The position numbers and the translations under genes were made by a program. Of a stretch of 64,000 nucleotides of DNA, positions 40,148 through 48,437 are shown one piece after another. The stretch lies in the NCBI RefSeq assembly GCF_047200635.1, contig NZ_JBJZOI010000011.1, positions 124,001 through 188,000 on the forward strand, written 5' to 3'. Source of the stretch: Saccharopolyspora_C sp047200635. GTDB taxonomy: Bacteria > Actinomycetota > Actinomycetes > Mycobacteriales > Pseudonocardiaceae. How positions within the stretch are numbered: position 1 is the stretch's first letter; every line of letters begins with the position of its first letter. The notes below the pieces were generated by a model. That model searched no databases and was not told the origin of the DNA. It saw only the letters and a list, made by a program, of their open reading frames with translations.

Positions 40148-41374
40148 TCAGGGGCGGCGGCCGCGGAAGGTGCGGCGCAGGTCGCTCACCCAGGCCTCGG
40201 GGTTCTCCCAGGGGATGAAGTGGCCGCCGCGCTCGTGGGCGGTGACGTTGACGTGGTGGAACCAGGCCGCTTGCGGACCGTTCTCGAACGCCTGGACTCG
40301 CTCGGCGGTGGTGTGCACACCGGGCGGGTTCTCGTAGCCGACGAGGGTGAGACCGACCGGGGCCTGCACGACCGGGGTTCGGTCGTGGGCGGGGGCCCAC
40401 GGGTACCGGTTGGCGTTGGCGTAGTACCGCATGGAGGTGGCGATGGAGTTGTTCGCCCAGTAGATCGTGGCGTGGGTGAGCAGGTCGTCCCGGCTGAACA
40501 CGGACTCGACGTCGCCGCCGTTGTCGCTCCAGGCGTTCCACCGCTCCAGCAGCCAGGCCAGCAGCCCGGCGGGTGAATCGCTGAGCCCGTGGGCCAGGGT
40601 CGCGCCGTCGAGCAGGTGCACGGCCAGGTGCGAGGCCGAGCGGCGGTCCAGTTCGACGATGCGGTCGCGGATCTCGGCGGGCTGGTCACCGGTCAGGGGG
40701 CGGCCGCGGGCGAAGTCCCAGGCGCGGGGGCCGGTGAAGAAGTCCAGCGGCAACCCGGAGCCGATGTGGATGCCGTGGAGCGACCCGGCGTACTTGTGGC
40801 CCAGCTGGCTGGAGATGAGCCCGCCGATGTCGCAGCCGCCGGCGGCGTAGCGCGCGTGCCCCAGGGTCTCGGTCATCAGGAGGTGCCAGAGGTCGGCGAC
40901 CTTCCAGAAGTTGACGTCCGGGAACCCGGTGAGCGGGCCGGGGAAGCCGAAGCCGGGCAGCGACGGCACGATCACCTCGAACGCCTCGTCCGGGTCGGCG
41001 CCGAAGGCCGCCGGGTCGGCCAGCGGGTCGATCACCTTCGACCAGTGCCAGAACGTCCACGGCCAGCCGTGGGTGAGGATCAGCGGGATCGGGCGGGGGC
41101 CGCGGCCGGGCTTGCGCATGAAGTGCACGGGCACTCCGGCGACCTCGACGCGGTAGTGCTCGTAGGCGTTGATGGCGGCCTCGGCGCGGCGCCAGTCGTA
41201 GCCGTCGCGCCAGTACCCGACCAGTTCGCGCAGGTAGCTGGCGGGGACTCCGTAGGACCAGTCCTCGTTGTCCTCGTCCAGGGGCGCGCGGGTCAGCGCG
41301 AGGCGGGTGCGCAGGTCCTCGAGGACCTGCTCGGGCACGTGGATCGGGCTGGGTTCGAGGGGGAACGCGGTCAT
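40148..41374 (-). CDS. Epoxide hydrolase (EHN family)
   Basis: About 408 residues from ATG 41374. The N-terminal EHN segment (IHVPEQVLEDLRTRLALTR, LRELVGYWRDGYDWR) is followed by an alpha/beta-hydrolase with the oxyanion loop HGWPWTFW. The nucleophile elbow GGCDIGGLISS carries Asp, as in epoxide hydrolases, and the His lies in AHERGGHFIPWE. It should open epoxides to diols; the substrate is unknown. It stands between the coiled-coil gene and a divergent recombinase gene. Confidence 0.92.
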   Translation of the reverse strand: MTAFPLEPSPIHVPEQVLEDLRTRLALTRAPLDEDNEDWSYGVPASYLRELVGYWRDGYDWRRAEAAINAYEHYRVEVAGVPVHFMRKPGRGPRPIPLILTHGWPWTFWHWSKVIDPLADPAAFGADPDEAFEVIVPSLPGFGFPGPLTGFPDVNFWKVADLWHLLMTETLGHARYAAGGCDIGGLISSQLGHKYAGSLHGIHIGSGLPLDFFTGPRAWDFARGRPLTGDQPAEIRDRIVELDRRSASHLAVHLLDGATLAHGLSDSPAGLLAWLLERWNAWSDNGGDVESVFSRDDLLTHATIYWANNSIATSMRYYANANRYPWAPAHDRTPVVQAPVGLTLVGYENPPGVHTTAERVQAFENGPQAAWFHHVNVTAHERGGHFIPWENPEAWVSDLRRTFRGRRP

Positions 41375-41491
41375 GGGGGAGTCCTCGCGGGGAGTCGGCG
41401 ATCGTCGGTACCGGGATGCCCGATCTTCCCACCGTGCTGCATGATCGACGAGCGACACGGGGCCGGGACGACGAACGGGGGCAGGAGCGCC

Positions 41492-42658
41492 ATGACCGAG
41501 ATGGCCGTGCGGGAGGCCGACAAGTCCGGCCGGGAGCGCTTCGCGGAGTTCCTGCGGATCTACACGTCCCTGAACACCCGGCTCGCCTACGCCACCGATC
41601 TGGGCATCCCGCTGGACTGGGTGCCCGGCTACCGCGCGCCGGAGCCGGGTCGCCGACGCGGCCGGGCGCGGCGCGCCGAGCCGACGGGCCTGGAATGGCT
41701 CAACTGGTGCGTGCGGGAGGGCTTCGCCTCCTTCGACGAGATCCGCGTCGAGCACGTCGAGCGGTGGCTGGAGGAGCTGGCGCGCGCCGGGTACCGGGAC
41801 GCGACCCGGGCCCGGATGCTCTCGGCGGTCTCGGCGTTCTACCGCAAGTACCTGCTGCGCGATGGCCTGGTCACCCAGAACCCGGCGGCGCTGGTGGACC
41901 GCTCCGCTCAGCACCTCAACCGCTCGAGCGGCCCGTCGGGCACGGCGATGTGGTCGTTCGAGGCGTGCCGGGCGCTGCTGGCGGCCGCGCACCTGCTCGC
42001 GGAGCACTCCCGGCACGGTGCGCGGGACCGGGCGATGGTGGAGGTGCTGATCGGCACCGGGGTGCGCGCGCAGGAACTCGTCGGGGTCGACCTCGCCGAC
42101 TACCACCGGCCCGCCGCGGCGGGGCCTGGGTCGCTGCGGGTGCACGGCAAGGGCGCGAAGGACCGGCTGGTGGCGCTGGCGGCCCCGGTCGCCGATGCGA
42201 TCGAGGACTACCTCGCGGTGCGCGCGCCACCGCAGGTCCCGGCGCTGCGGGAGCAGCCGGGGATGCGCGGCGCGGAACCGCTGTTCCTGACCGGGACCGG
42301 GCGGCGCGTGCACGTCTCGCACGTGCAGGCGCTGCTGCGCAGGTTGTGCGCGACGTTCGCCTCCGGTGCGGAGTCCGGGTCGCGCTCCCCGGCGCTGCGG
42401 GAGCTGCTGGCGACGGAGCGGGCCGCGCTGCTGGCCGAGCACCTCGCGCCGCTGCGGGACACGATCCACCCGCATTCGGCGCGGCACTCCTACGCCACCC
42501 ACGCGATCACGCGCGGCGCCGAGCCCCGGCAGGTCCAGCGCGATCTGGGGCACGCGGCGCTGTCGACGACCGAGGGCTACCTGCACGACGCCGAGAACCT
42601 CGCGAACTCCGCCGCCCACGAGCTGTCCCCGGCGCTGCACCGGGGCTGGCTGCGCTGA
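41492..42658 (+). CDS. Tyrosine recombinase (XerC/D-like integrase)
   Basis: About 388 residues from ATG 41492 behind GCAGGAG. The N-terminal SAM-like core-binding domain spans roughly 60-150. The catalytic set is complete: Arg in GTGVRAQELVGVD, Lys in HGKGAKDRLV, HSARHSYATH (His and Arg), GHAALSTTEGYLH with a late His, and the Tyr in EGYLHDAE. No excisionase or tRNA attachment site was seen next to it. It may be a resident Xer-like enzyme or the remains of an integrated element. Confidence 0.92.
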   Translation: MTEMAVREADKSGRERFAEFLRIYTSLNTRLAYATDLGIPLDWVPGYRAPEPGRRRGRARRAEPTGLEWLNWCVREGFASFDEIRVEHVERWLEELARAGYRDATRARMLSAVSAFYRKYLLRDGLVTQNPAALVDRSAQHLNRSSGPSGTAMWSFEACRALLAAAHLLAEHSRHGARDRAMVEVLIGTGVRAQELVGVDLADYHRPAAAGPGSLRVHGKGAKDRLVALAAPVADAIEDYLAVRAPPQVPALREQPGMRGAEPLFLTGTGRRVHVSHVQALLRRLCATFASGAESGSRSPALRELLATERAALLAEHLAPLRDTIHPHSARHSYATHAITRGAEPRQVQRDLGHAALSTTEGYLHDAENLANSAAHELSPALHRGWLR

Positions 42659-42661
42659 CGG

Positions 42662-43294
42662 TCAGCGGCCGGCGAGGACCTTGCCCGCGGCGCGGGCCGC
42701 GGCTTGGGCGTTGGCGTGCTGCTGGTCGGCGAGGTCGCGCAGGCCTTCCATCGCGGGATCGCTGGCGGCGCGGGTCAGCTCGCGTGTGATGACGGTGAGC
42801 TCGGCCTGCCACATCTCGCCGAGGATGCGCCGCAGGTAGGGGGTGGCGTGGTCCCAGCCCTCGCGCGGGGTGCCGGGGCCGTAGCCGCCACCGAGGGTGG
42901 TGATGAGCGCGGTGGGGGTCTCGGCCAGCACCGGATTGGTGGGCCCGGCGCCCGCGATGATGAGGTCGATCCAGGTCTTGACGTGCTGGGAGACGCCGAA
43001 GTTGTACAGCGGCACCGCCAGCAGCACCGCGTCGGCGTGCTGCAGCTCGGCGGCGAGGTCGGCGGCCAGCCGCAGCGCGTCGGCCTGCTCGGCGGTGCGC
43101 TCGGCCTCGGGGGTGAACCCGGCGGTGGCGGCCAGGGCCCACGCCTCGGCGGGAAGCGGGTCGGTCGCGAGGTGACGGCGGGTGATCGTCGAGGTGGGGT
43201 GGGCTGCGTGCCACTCGGCCTCGGCGAGGTCGGCGAGCTGGGCGCTGCTGGAGGTGGTGGGCAGGATGCTGGCGTCCAGGCGGAGAAGGTTCAT
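42662..43294 (-). CDS. FMN-dependent NADH-azoreductase / flavodoxin-fold quinone reductase
   Basis: About 210 residues from ATG 43294. The AzoR family features are LRLDASILP with a phosphate-binding loop, VPLYNFGVSQHVKTWIDL, and ALITTLGGGYGPGTP. It reduces quinones or azo compounds with NADH and FMN, often for electrophile or disulfide stress. It is divergent from a TetR gene only 103 bases away, a typical regulator-target pair, and convergent with the recombinase gene. Confidence 0.9.
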   Translation of the reverse strand: MNLLRLDASILPTTSSSAQLADLAEAEWHAAHPTSTITRRHLATDPLPAEAWALAATAGFTPEAERTAEQADALRLAADLAAELQHADAVLLAVPLYNFGVSQHVKTWIDLIIAGAGPTNPVLAETPTALITTLGGGYGPGTPREGWDHATPYLRRILGEMWQAELTVITRELTRAASDPAMEGLRDLADQQHANAQAAARAAGKVLAGR

Positions 43295-43353
43295 CGCGGG
43301 GCTCCTTGCTGAGACGGGAGGCGGGGTGGTCCCTCGCCACACCCCGACACAAT

Positions 43354-43373
43354 AAGCGGACCGTCCCCCGCTT
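43354..43373. promoter_or_regulatory. Candidate TetR operator between azoreductase and tetR
   Basis: AAGCGG (43354-43359) and CCGCTT (43368-43373) form a perfect 6-bp inverted repeat with an 8-nt spacer in the 103-nt divergent gap. It overlaps the region just upstream of the TAGGTT box of tetR. Confidence 0.5.
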
Positions 43374-43397
43374 TTGTTTCGGGGTAGGTTCGCCCGT

Positions 43398-44009
43398 GTG
43401 GATCTGCCTGTCGTGCCCCTCGGGAGACCGCGCGGCGAGCGCGCCGATGCCGCGCGCAACCGCGAGCGCCTGCTGGCCGCAGCGCGCGCGATGATCGCCG
43501 AACACGGCACCGAGAAGGTGACCATGGACGGGCTGGCCGAGCGGGCCGGTCTGGGCAAGGGCACCGTGTTCCGCCGCTTCGGCAGCCGCGCGGGCATCTT
43601 CCGCGCCCTGCTGGAGGACGACGAGAGCCGCTTCCAGGATCGGGTGCTGTCCGGCCCGCCGCCACTGGGGCCGGGCGCGGATCCCGCGCAGCGGCTCATC
43701 GCCTACGGCCGGGCCCGCATCCCGTACCTGCTGGAGCACCACGCCTTCGCGCTGGCGGCCTCGGGACCCGACCAGCCCGGCGTCGGCCCCGGGGTCGGCC
43801 TGACCCGGCTGCACCTGCGGGTGCTGCTCGACGAAGCGGGCGTGCCCGGAGCCGAGGGCCTCGTCCTGCAGCTCGCGGCCGCGCTGGAGGGGCCGGTGCT
43901 GCTGTTCCTGTCGCCGTCCGCGGAGCCTCCGGCACCGGGCCTCGGGCCCGGCTTGGCCGACAGCTGGCAGACGCTGATCGAGCGCGTCCTGCGCGTCGAG
44001 GACACCTGA
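43398..44009 (+). CDS. TetR-family regulator (likely of the azoreductase gene)
   Basis: About 203 residues from GTG 43398. A TAGGTT box at 43385-43390 puts transcription start near the start codon, so the mRNA may be leaderless. The N-terminal HTH is ARNRERLLAAARAMIAEHG followed by GLAERAGLGKGTVFRRFGSRAG; the ligand domain is unremarkable. The repressor role on the divergent azoreductase is inferred from layout and the inverted repeat between them. Confidence 0.9.
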   Translation: MDLPVVPLGRPRGERADAARNRERLLAAARAMIAEHGTEKVTMDGLAERAGLGKGTVFRRFGSRAGIFRALLEDDESRFQDRVLSGPPPLGPGADPAQRLIAYGRARIPYLLEHHAFALAASGPDQPGVGPGVGLTRLHLRVLLDEAGVPGAEGLVLQLAAALEGPVLLFLSPSAEPPAPGLGPGLADSWQTLIERVLRVEDT

Positions 44010-44016
44010 ACGCCGG

Positions 44017-44787
44017 TCACGCCGCTGGAGCGGTCAGCGGCAGCAGGGGCCAGTGCTCGGCGCGGGCGCGGATGCCGTCCGCGCGAGCGCGCAACGCGGC
44101 GGCGTCCTCGTCGGTGGTGCCGGGACGGCGGGCCTGCCGGTCGAGGTAGTCGGCGAAGTCGAGCTGCTGGTCCCGGTTCCACCCGGCCTGATCGCGGTGC
44201 AGCTCATCGAGCGGACGGGTGCCGATCTGGGTGCTGTAGGTCTTGGCCAGCCGCCACGCCAGCCGCGCGGCGGCCAGGGCGTCCTCGGCGGAGTCGTGGG
44301 CGGCGTCGATGCGGACCCGGTAGTGCTCGCACAGCGCGCTGAGGGTGCGCTTGCCCTTGCGGTAGCGGTCCAGCTGCTTGTCGATGCAGCGCGGATCCAC
44401 CACCGGTCCGCCCAACCGCAGTTCACCGTCGTGGTGGCGGTGCAGCTCGGCGCGCAGCAGCGACAGGTCGAACGGCGCGTTGAACGCGCACAGCGGGGTC
44501 TCGGCGTTCCAGGTGCGGGCCAGCAGGTCCACGACGTCGGCCACGACCCGCGCGGCGGGCTGGCCGTGGGCGCGGGCGTGCTCGGTGCTGATGCCGTGGA
44601 CCTCCGAGGCCTCGGCGGGGATGTCGACGCCGGGATCGGCCAGCCACGTGCGGACCTCGGGCGCGCGCCCGGGTTCGATCGCGACGACGGTCGCGGTCAC
44701 GATGCGGTCGTGCTCGACGTCGATGCCGGTCGTTTCCAGGTCGAAGGCCAGCAGCGGTCCGTCGGCCCAGCACGCGGAGTTGTTCAT
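44017..44787 (-). CDS. DEDDh 3'-5' exonuclease (DNA polymerase III epsilon-like)
   Basis: This 256-residue exonuclease has Exo I FDLETTGID (Asp, Glu), Exo II AFNAPFDLSLL (Asp) and Exo III AHDSAEDALAAARL (His, Asp). It lacks a polymerase-binding tail or extra domain. Stand-alone proteins like this are common in actinomycetes, and the role in repair or RNA trimming is not established. It is convergent with tetR, seven bases apart. The 211-nt gap upstream (44788-44998) shows nothing clear. Confidence 0.9.
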   Translation of the reverse strand: MNNSACWADGPLLAFDLETTGIDVEHDRIVTATVVAIEPGRAPEVRTWLADPGVDIPAEASEVHGISTEHARAHGQPAARVVADVVDLLARTWNAETPLCAFNAPFDLSLLRAELHRHHDGELRLGGPVVDPRCIDKQLDRYRKGKRTLSALCEHYRVRIDAAHDSAEDALAAARLAWRLAKTYSTQIGTRPLDELHRDQAGWNRDQQLDFADYLDRQARRPGTTDEDAAALRARADGIRARAEHWPLLPLTAPAA

Positions 44788-44998
44788 GGCAGGAAACCTA
44801 CCGAGATCAATTCTCCGCGGGCACGCCGCGCACCCCGATCGTCGTAGTGATCACCCCCGGCCGGCGCTGTCGGCGGCGGCCGGACCGCTGCCGATCCTGA
44901 AGTGGAACGGGGGCTGCCCGGAGCAGGGGAGCGCGGTGACCTCGCTCCGGGCTGAGCGGCCTCGGGTGTCAGGATCCCCGATCCCGTCGAACGAGGGG

Positions 44999-45529
44999 TC
45001 AGGCCTCGGCCAGTGAGTCCATGATGTCGGTGTGGAACTGCCAGTTCCCCTCCGTCCAGCGAAGCCCCTGGATCGAACGGCTGATCTTCCAGCCGTCGTC
45101 GGTCTTGACGAGATCCAGGTCGTAGGTCCCCACCAGGCTCTGGAAGGGGCTGCCGTTGGCCTGCCGGTAGAAGTGGTGCGCGTGCACCAGCACGTGGCAG
45201 GACGCCGCGGATCCGTTGATGATCATCGACTGGGGGACGAGCACGTGCTCGTCCCCGTCGAGCTGGCTGTGGAACTTCTCGGCCAGCTGGCACCATCGGT
45301 CGGCTCGGATGCGCATGAGGCCCATCCCGATCGTCGGGGAGTGGTCCACCTCGATCTCCTCCGCGTAGCAGGTCCGCAGCCGCGCGAAGTCGTGCAGGTC
45401 CACGCATTCGCCGTAGCGCTGAACCACATCGACGATCTGAGCACGGTCGAGGAGGTGAGCGACCTTCTCCTCCAGGCTGGCGCTGTCGAGGGACGCCAGC
45501 TGCGCCCCGGCCGACTCGAACGTCGTCAT
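44999..45529 (-). CDS. NTF2-like (SnoaL/limonene epoxide hydrolase fold) protein
   Basis: About 176 residues from ATG 45529. The N-terminal helix with RAQIVDVVQRYGECVDLHDFARLRTCY and the strands HVLVPQSMIINGSAASCHVLVHAHHF are typical of the SnoaL-like domain; GLRWTEGNW ends it. Members are isomerases, cyclases, hydratases or small subunits; no function can be given. It is divergent from an MmyB-like XRE regulator, a common arrangement in which the regulator controls the enzyme gene. Confidence 0.85.
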   Translation of the reverse strand: MTTFESAGAQLASLDSASLEEKVAHLLDRAQIVDVVQRYGECVDLHDFARLRTCYAEEIEVDHSPTIGMGLMRIRADRWCQLAEKFHSQLDGDEHVLVPQSMIINGSAASCHVLVHAHHFYRQANGSPFQSLVGTYDLDLVKTDDGWKISRSIQGLRWTEGNWQFHTDIMDSLAEA

Positions 45530-45675
45530 GGTGTACTCCTCGATCTCCAACTGGTGCGGCGGAGGAATCCGCCGCCGGAACCGGCCGGCGAGCGGGACCC
45601 GCCGTGCCGGTCCCCCCACGATCGCGGCCTAGCCGCACCGCCTCCAGGCCCACCGCAACCAGGGAACCGACGAGC

Positions 45676-45687
45676 CCGGGTACCCGG
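45676..45687. promoter_or_regulatory. 12-bp perfect palindrome upstream of the XRE regulator
   Basis: CCGGGTACCCGG is a perfect palindrome 41 nt before the XRE start, with TACCCT (a possible -10) just downstream. It is in the shared divergent region with the NTF2-like gene and is a natural candidate operator. Confidence 0.5.
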
Positions 45688-45728
45688 ACACCTACCCTCG
45701 CCCAGCCTCGGTTCGGGAGGATGGCGAC

Positions 45729-46616
45729 ATGACGGCACCAAGGCCCGACGGCGTGAAGACGGAGCTGGGGGAGTTCCTCCGAGCCCGGCGGGCCGCGGTG
45801 CCGCCCGCGGCCGCGGGACTCCCCGAAGCCGGGCGGCGCCGGGTGCCCGGATTGCGGCGCGAAGAGGTCGCCACCCTGGTCGGGTTGTCCACCGACTACT
45901 ACGTCCGCCTCGAACAGGGCCGGGGAGGCAGGCCGTCGGAACCGGTGCTCGACGCGATCTCTCGCGTGCTGATGCTCGACGACGCGCAACGCGCGCACCT
46001 GCACCACCTGGCTCACCCCGTCCGGCGGCGCAGGCGCGGCGCACGGACGGCGCCGGAGCGGATGAGCGAGGCAACGCGGTCCTTCCTGCGAACCCTGACG
46101 GTGCCCGCCTTGGTCCTGACCCGCTCCACTCGGGTGATCGGCTGGAACGACCTGGCCTGCGCGGTGTTCACCGATTTCGGCTCGTTGCCCGAGCACGAAC
46201 GCAACACCGCCTGGCTGCTGTTCTCCGATGACGAGGTCGCCGCGCGGCACCGGGACTGGGACAGCGCGGCCCGCGCCACCGTGGGGATCCTGCGGATGAC
46301 CGCAGGCCAGGAACCGGACCACCCCGGGCTCTCCGAGCTCGTCGGCGGCCTGAGCGTGCGCAGCGACACCTTCCGCCGGCTGTGGGCCGAACACCACGTC
46401 CACGAGAAGACCAGCGGGGTCCAGCTGCTGCGTCACCCGGAGCTCGGCGACCTCGATCTCACCTACCTCAGCTGGACGACCCCTGCCGCGCCCGGCCAGA
46501 TGCTCGTCACCTACACGCCCGAGCCGGGGTCGCCCTCGGCGCGGGCGCTCGACGCGCTCGGCTCGCTGATCGCCACGGATCGGCCGGTGTCGGCTTCCGG
46601 TGAGCTCCACCGGTGA
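45729..46616 (+). CDS. XRE-family regulator with MmyB-like ligand domain
   Basis: This 295-residue protein has ATG after GGGAGGA. The N-terminal HTH has PGLRREEVATLVGLSTDYYVRLEQGRG; the C-terminal MmyB-like LBD (PF17765) has GWNDLACAVFTDFGSL, RMTAGQEPDHPGLSELVGGL and a HHVHEKTSGVQLLRHPELG stretch. Such regulators usually repress an adjacent divergent oxidoreductase-like gene; here that is the NTF2-like gene. A 6-bp stem followed by TTTT at about 46618-46640 may terminate it. Confidence 0.92.
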   Translation: MTAPRPDGVKTELGEFLRARRAAVPPAAAGLPEAGRRRVPGLRREEVATLVGLSTDYYVRLEQGRGGRPSEPVLDAISRVLMLDDAQRAHLHHLAHPVRRRRRGARTAPERMSEATRSFLRTLTVPALVLTRSTRVIGWNDLACAVFTDFGSLPEHERNTAWLLFSDDEVAARHRDWDSAARATVGILRMTAGQEPDHPGLSELVGGLSVRSDTFRRLWAEHHVHEKTSGVQLLRHPELGDLDLTYLSWTTPAAPGQMLVTYTPEPGSPSARALDALGSLIATDRPVSASGELHR

Positions 46617-46659
46617 CGGAGGCGCTCTCCTCCGGGTTTTCCCGGCGGGCGCGGGGAGG

Positions 46660-47283
46660 TCAGTGCTGTGGTGCCTCGGCGGCGTCGAGCGCGGGGGCGA
46701 GTGGCGCCAGTGCGGTGCGAAGCAGGTCAGGCAGCGAGCCGGACGGCACGACCAGCTCACCGGTCGCGGGAGAGACCCATCGTTGCAGCGCGATCCGGGT
46801 CGCGGCGGTGACGCTCGCCGCGAGCACGTGGGCGGTGCGGGGGTCGAGGTCGCTGAGACGTCGGCTGATCGCGTCAGCGAGGGGGTGTTCCATCGCGCCG
46901 GAGGTGTTGACGAACGCCTCCCGCAACGCGGGGTGGGTGGTGATCAGCAGCAGGGCGTCGCGCCGCTGCTGCGCTGGATCGGTGTACTGCTCCACGATCG
47001 CCTCGACCACGGCGTGCGCGAGGCCGACGTCGGCGGACCGGGCGGTGACCGCCGCGGCGATTCCCGCCTCGCGTTCGGCGGCGACGGCGGCGACGATCGC
47101 CTGCTCGCGGCTGGAGAAGTAGTTGTTGTAGGTCCTCGGTGAGACTCCGGCCGCCTCGGCGATGTCGTCGACGCGCACGTTCTCCACCCCGCGTTCCAGC
47201 GCCAGCCGCAGCGCGGCCTCGCGCAGCGCCTCCGTGGTGGCCTGCTTCTTCTGCTCGCGCAGCCCGGTCCGTCGTGATGTCAC
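46660..47283 (-). CDS. TetR-family regulator
   Basis: About 207 residues from GTG 47283 (VTSRRTGLREQKK). The HTH is REAALRLALERG followed by DDIAEAAGVSPRTYNNYFSSRE, with the TYNNYF variant of the recognition helix. The C-terminal domain fits the usual ligand-binding helices. It is divergent from the TIM-barrel-like gene at 47385, with a palindrome in the 101-nt gap, suggesting control of itself and that gene. Confidence 0.9.
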   Translation of the reverse strand: MTSRRTGLREQKKQATTEALREAALRLALERGVENVRVDDIAEAAGVSPRTYNNYFSSREQAIVAAVAAEREAGIAAAVTARSADVGLAHAVVEAIVEQYTDPAQQRRDALLLITTHPALREAFVNTSGAMEHPLADAISRRLSDLDPRTAHVLAASVTAATRIALQRWVSPATGELVVPSGSLPDLLRTALAPLAPALDAAEAPQH

Positions 47284-47321
47284 CCGCCCAGTATCGCGAA
47301 AATCATGCGCGTGCGCTAGTT

Positions 47322-47333
47322 TGCGTGCACGCA
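47322..47333. promoter_or_regulatory. Candidate TetR operator palindrome
   Basis: TGCGTGCACGCA is a perfect 12-bp palindrome in the divergent gap between tetR and the gene at 47385. A related GCGCGTGCGC element lies 13 nt to the left. Confidence 0.5.
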
Positions 47334-47384
47334 CTTTTCCCGAGTCTCGGGCTCCCCCCAGGTCGCCACCGGAAAGGACCACCC

Positions 47385-48404
47385 ATGCGAGCCAAGGGCA
47401 TCACCTACGACACCGGCTTCATCCGGCACGGCGAGATCTCCCGGAAGCACTTCGACCCCGGCGTGGTCAAGCGGGAGCTGGAGATCATCCGCGATGACGT
47501 GCACTGCACTGCCGTGCACCTCGTCGGCGGCGATCCGGAGCGGCTGGAGCTGGCGGCCCGGATCGCCGCCGAACTCGGGCTGGAGGTCTGGTTCTCGCCC
47601 TACCCGCTGGAACTGACCACCACGGAGATCATGTCGCTGTTCGCCGACTGCGCGGAACGGGCCGAGCGGCTCCGGGAGGCGGGAGCCGACGTCGTGTTCG
47701 TCACCGGCGTCGAGCTGACCATCATGAACCGGGGATTCCTGCCCGGCGACGATCTCCAAGAACGGCTCGGCCCGCTGTTGAGCGGGCTCGGCAGCGGCGA
47801 GCAGCTCCTCGAGGTCAACGCTCGCCTCAACGAGTTCCTCGCGCGCGCCGTCGCCGCGGTCCGCGAGCGCTTCGGAGGCAGGATCACCTACGCCTGCGTA
47901 CCGTTCGAGCGCGTCGACTGGGCCCTGTTCGACATCACGTCCGTGGAACTCATCCGGTCCGCCGAGGTGGCCGACCGGTATCAGGAAGCCGTGCGCGACC
48001 TCGTCGCGCGGGGAAGACCGGTCGCGATCACCGGATTCGGCTCCGCCACCTGGCGCGGCGCCGGGGACAGGGCACCTCGCAGCATGGAGATCGTGGAGTA
48101 CCACGAGGACACCGGTGCCCCGGTTCGGCTGAACGGGGACTACGTTCGCGACGAGGCGGGCCAGGCCACCTACCTGCGCGAACTGCTGGAGATCTTCGAT
48201 GCCGAAGGCGTCGACAGCGCCTTCGTGCACCTCTTCGCGCTGTACGACCACCCGCACCGCCCCGGCGACCCCCGTCACGACCTCGACCTGGCCAGCGTCG
48301 GCATCGTCAAAGTCCTCGAAGACCGCACCGGCGAGACCTACCCGGACATGCCCTGGGAACCGAAGGCCGCTTTCACCGCCGTCGCCGACCACTACCGCGG
48401 CTGA
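47385..48404 (+). CDS. Hypothetical TIM-barrel-like protein
   Basis: About 339 residues from ATG 47385 behind GGAAAGGA. I do not know its exact family, but the pattern suggests a glycoside-hydrolase-like barrel: MRAKGITYDTGFIRHGEISR at the start, VHLVGGDPERLELAARIAAE, EVWFSPYPLELTTTEIM, VVFVTGVELTIMNRGFLPG and RGRPVAITGFGSATWRGAGD. EVWFSP and VTGVELT look like strand ends bearing acidic residues. There is no signal peptide, so it acts in the cytoplasm. Related actinobacterial proteins have sometimes been given names such as abortive infection protein, which the sequence does not support by itself. It is divergent from a TetR gene. Confidence 0.75.
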   Translation: MRAKGITYDTGFIRHGEISRKHFDPGVVKRELEIIRDDVHCTAVHLVGGDPERLELAARIAAELGLEVWFSPYPLELTTTEIMSLFADCAERAERLREAGADVVFVTGVELTIMNRGFLPGDDLQERLGPLLSGLGSGEQLLEVNARLNEFLARAVAAVRERFGGRITYACVPFERVDWALFDITSVELIRSAEVADRYQEAVRDLVARGRPVAITGFGSATWRGAGDRAPRSMEIVEYHEDTGAPVRLNGDYVRDEAGQATYLRELLEIFDAEGVDSAFVHLFALYDHPHRPGDPRHDLDLASVGIVKVLEDRTGETYPDMPWEPKAAFTAVADHYRG

Positions 48405-48437
48405 GGGAACCCGGCGACTCGTTCACGCGCGGCGAGC

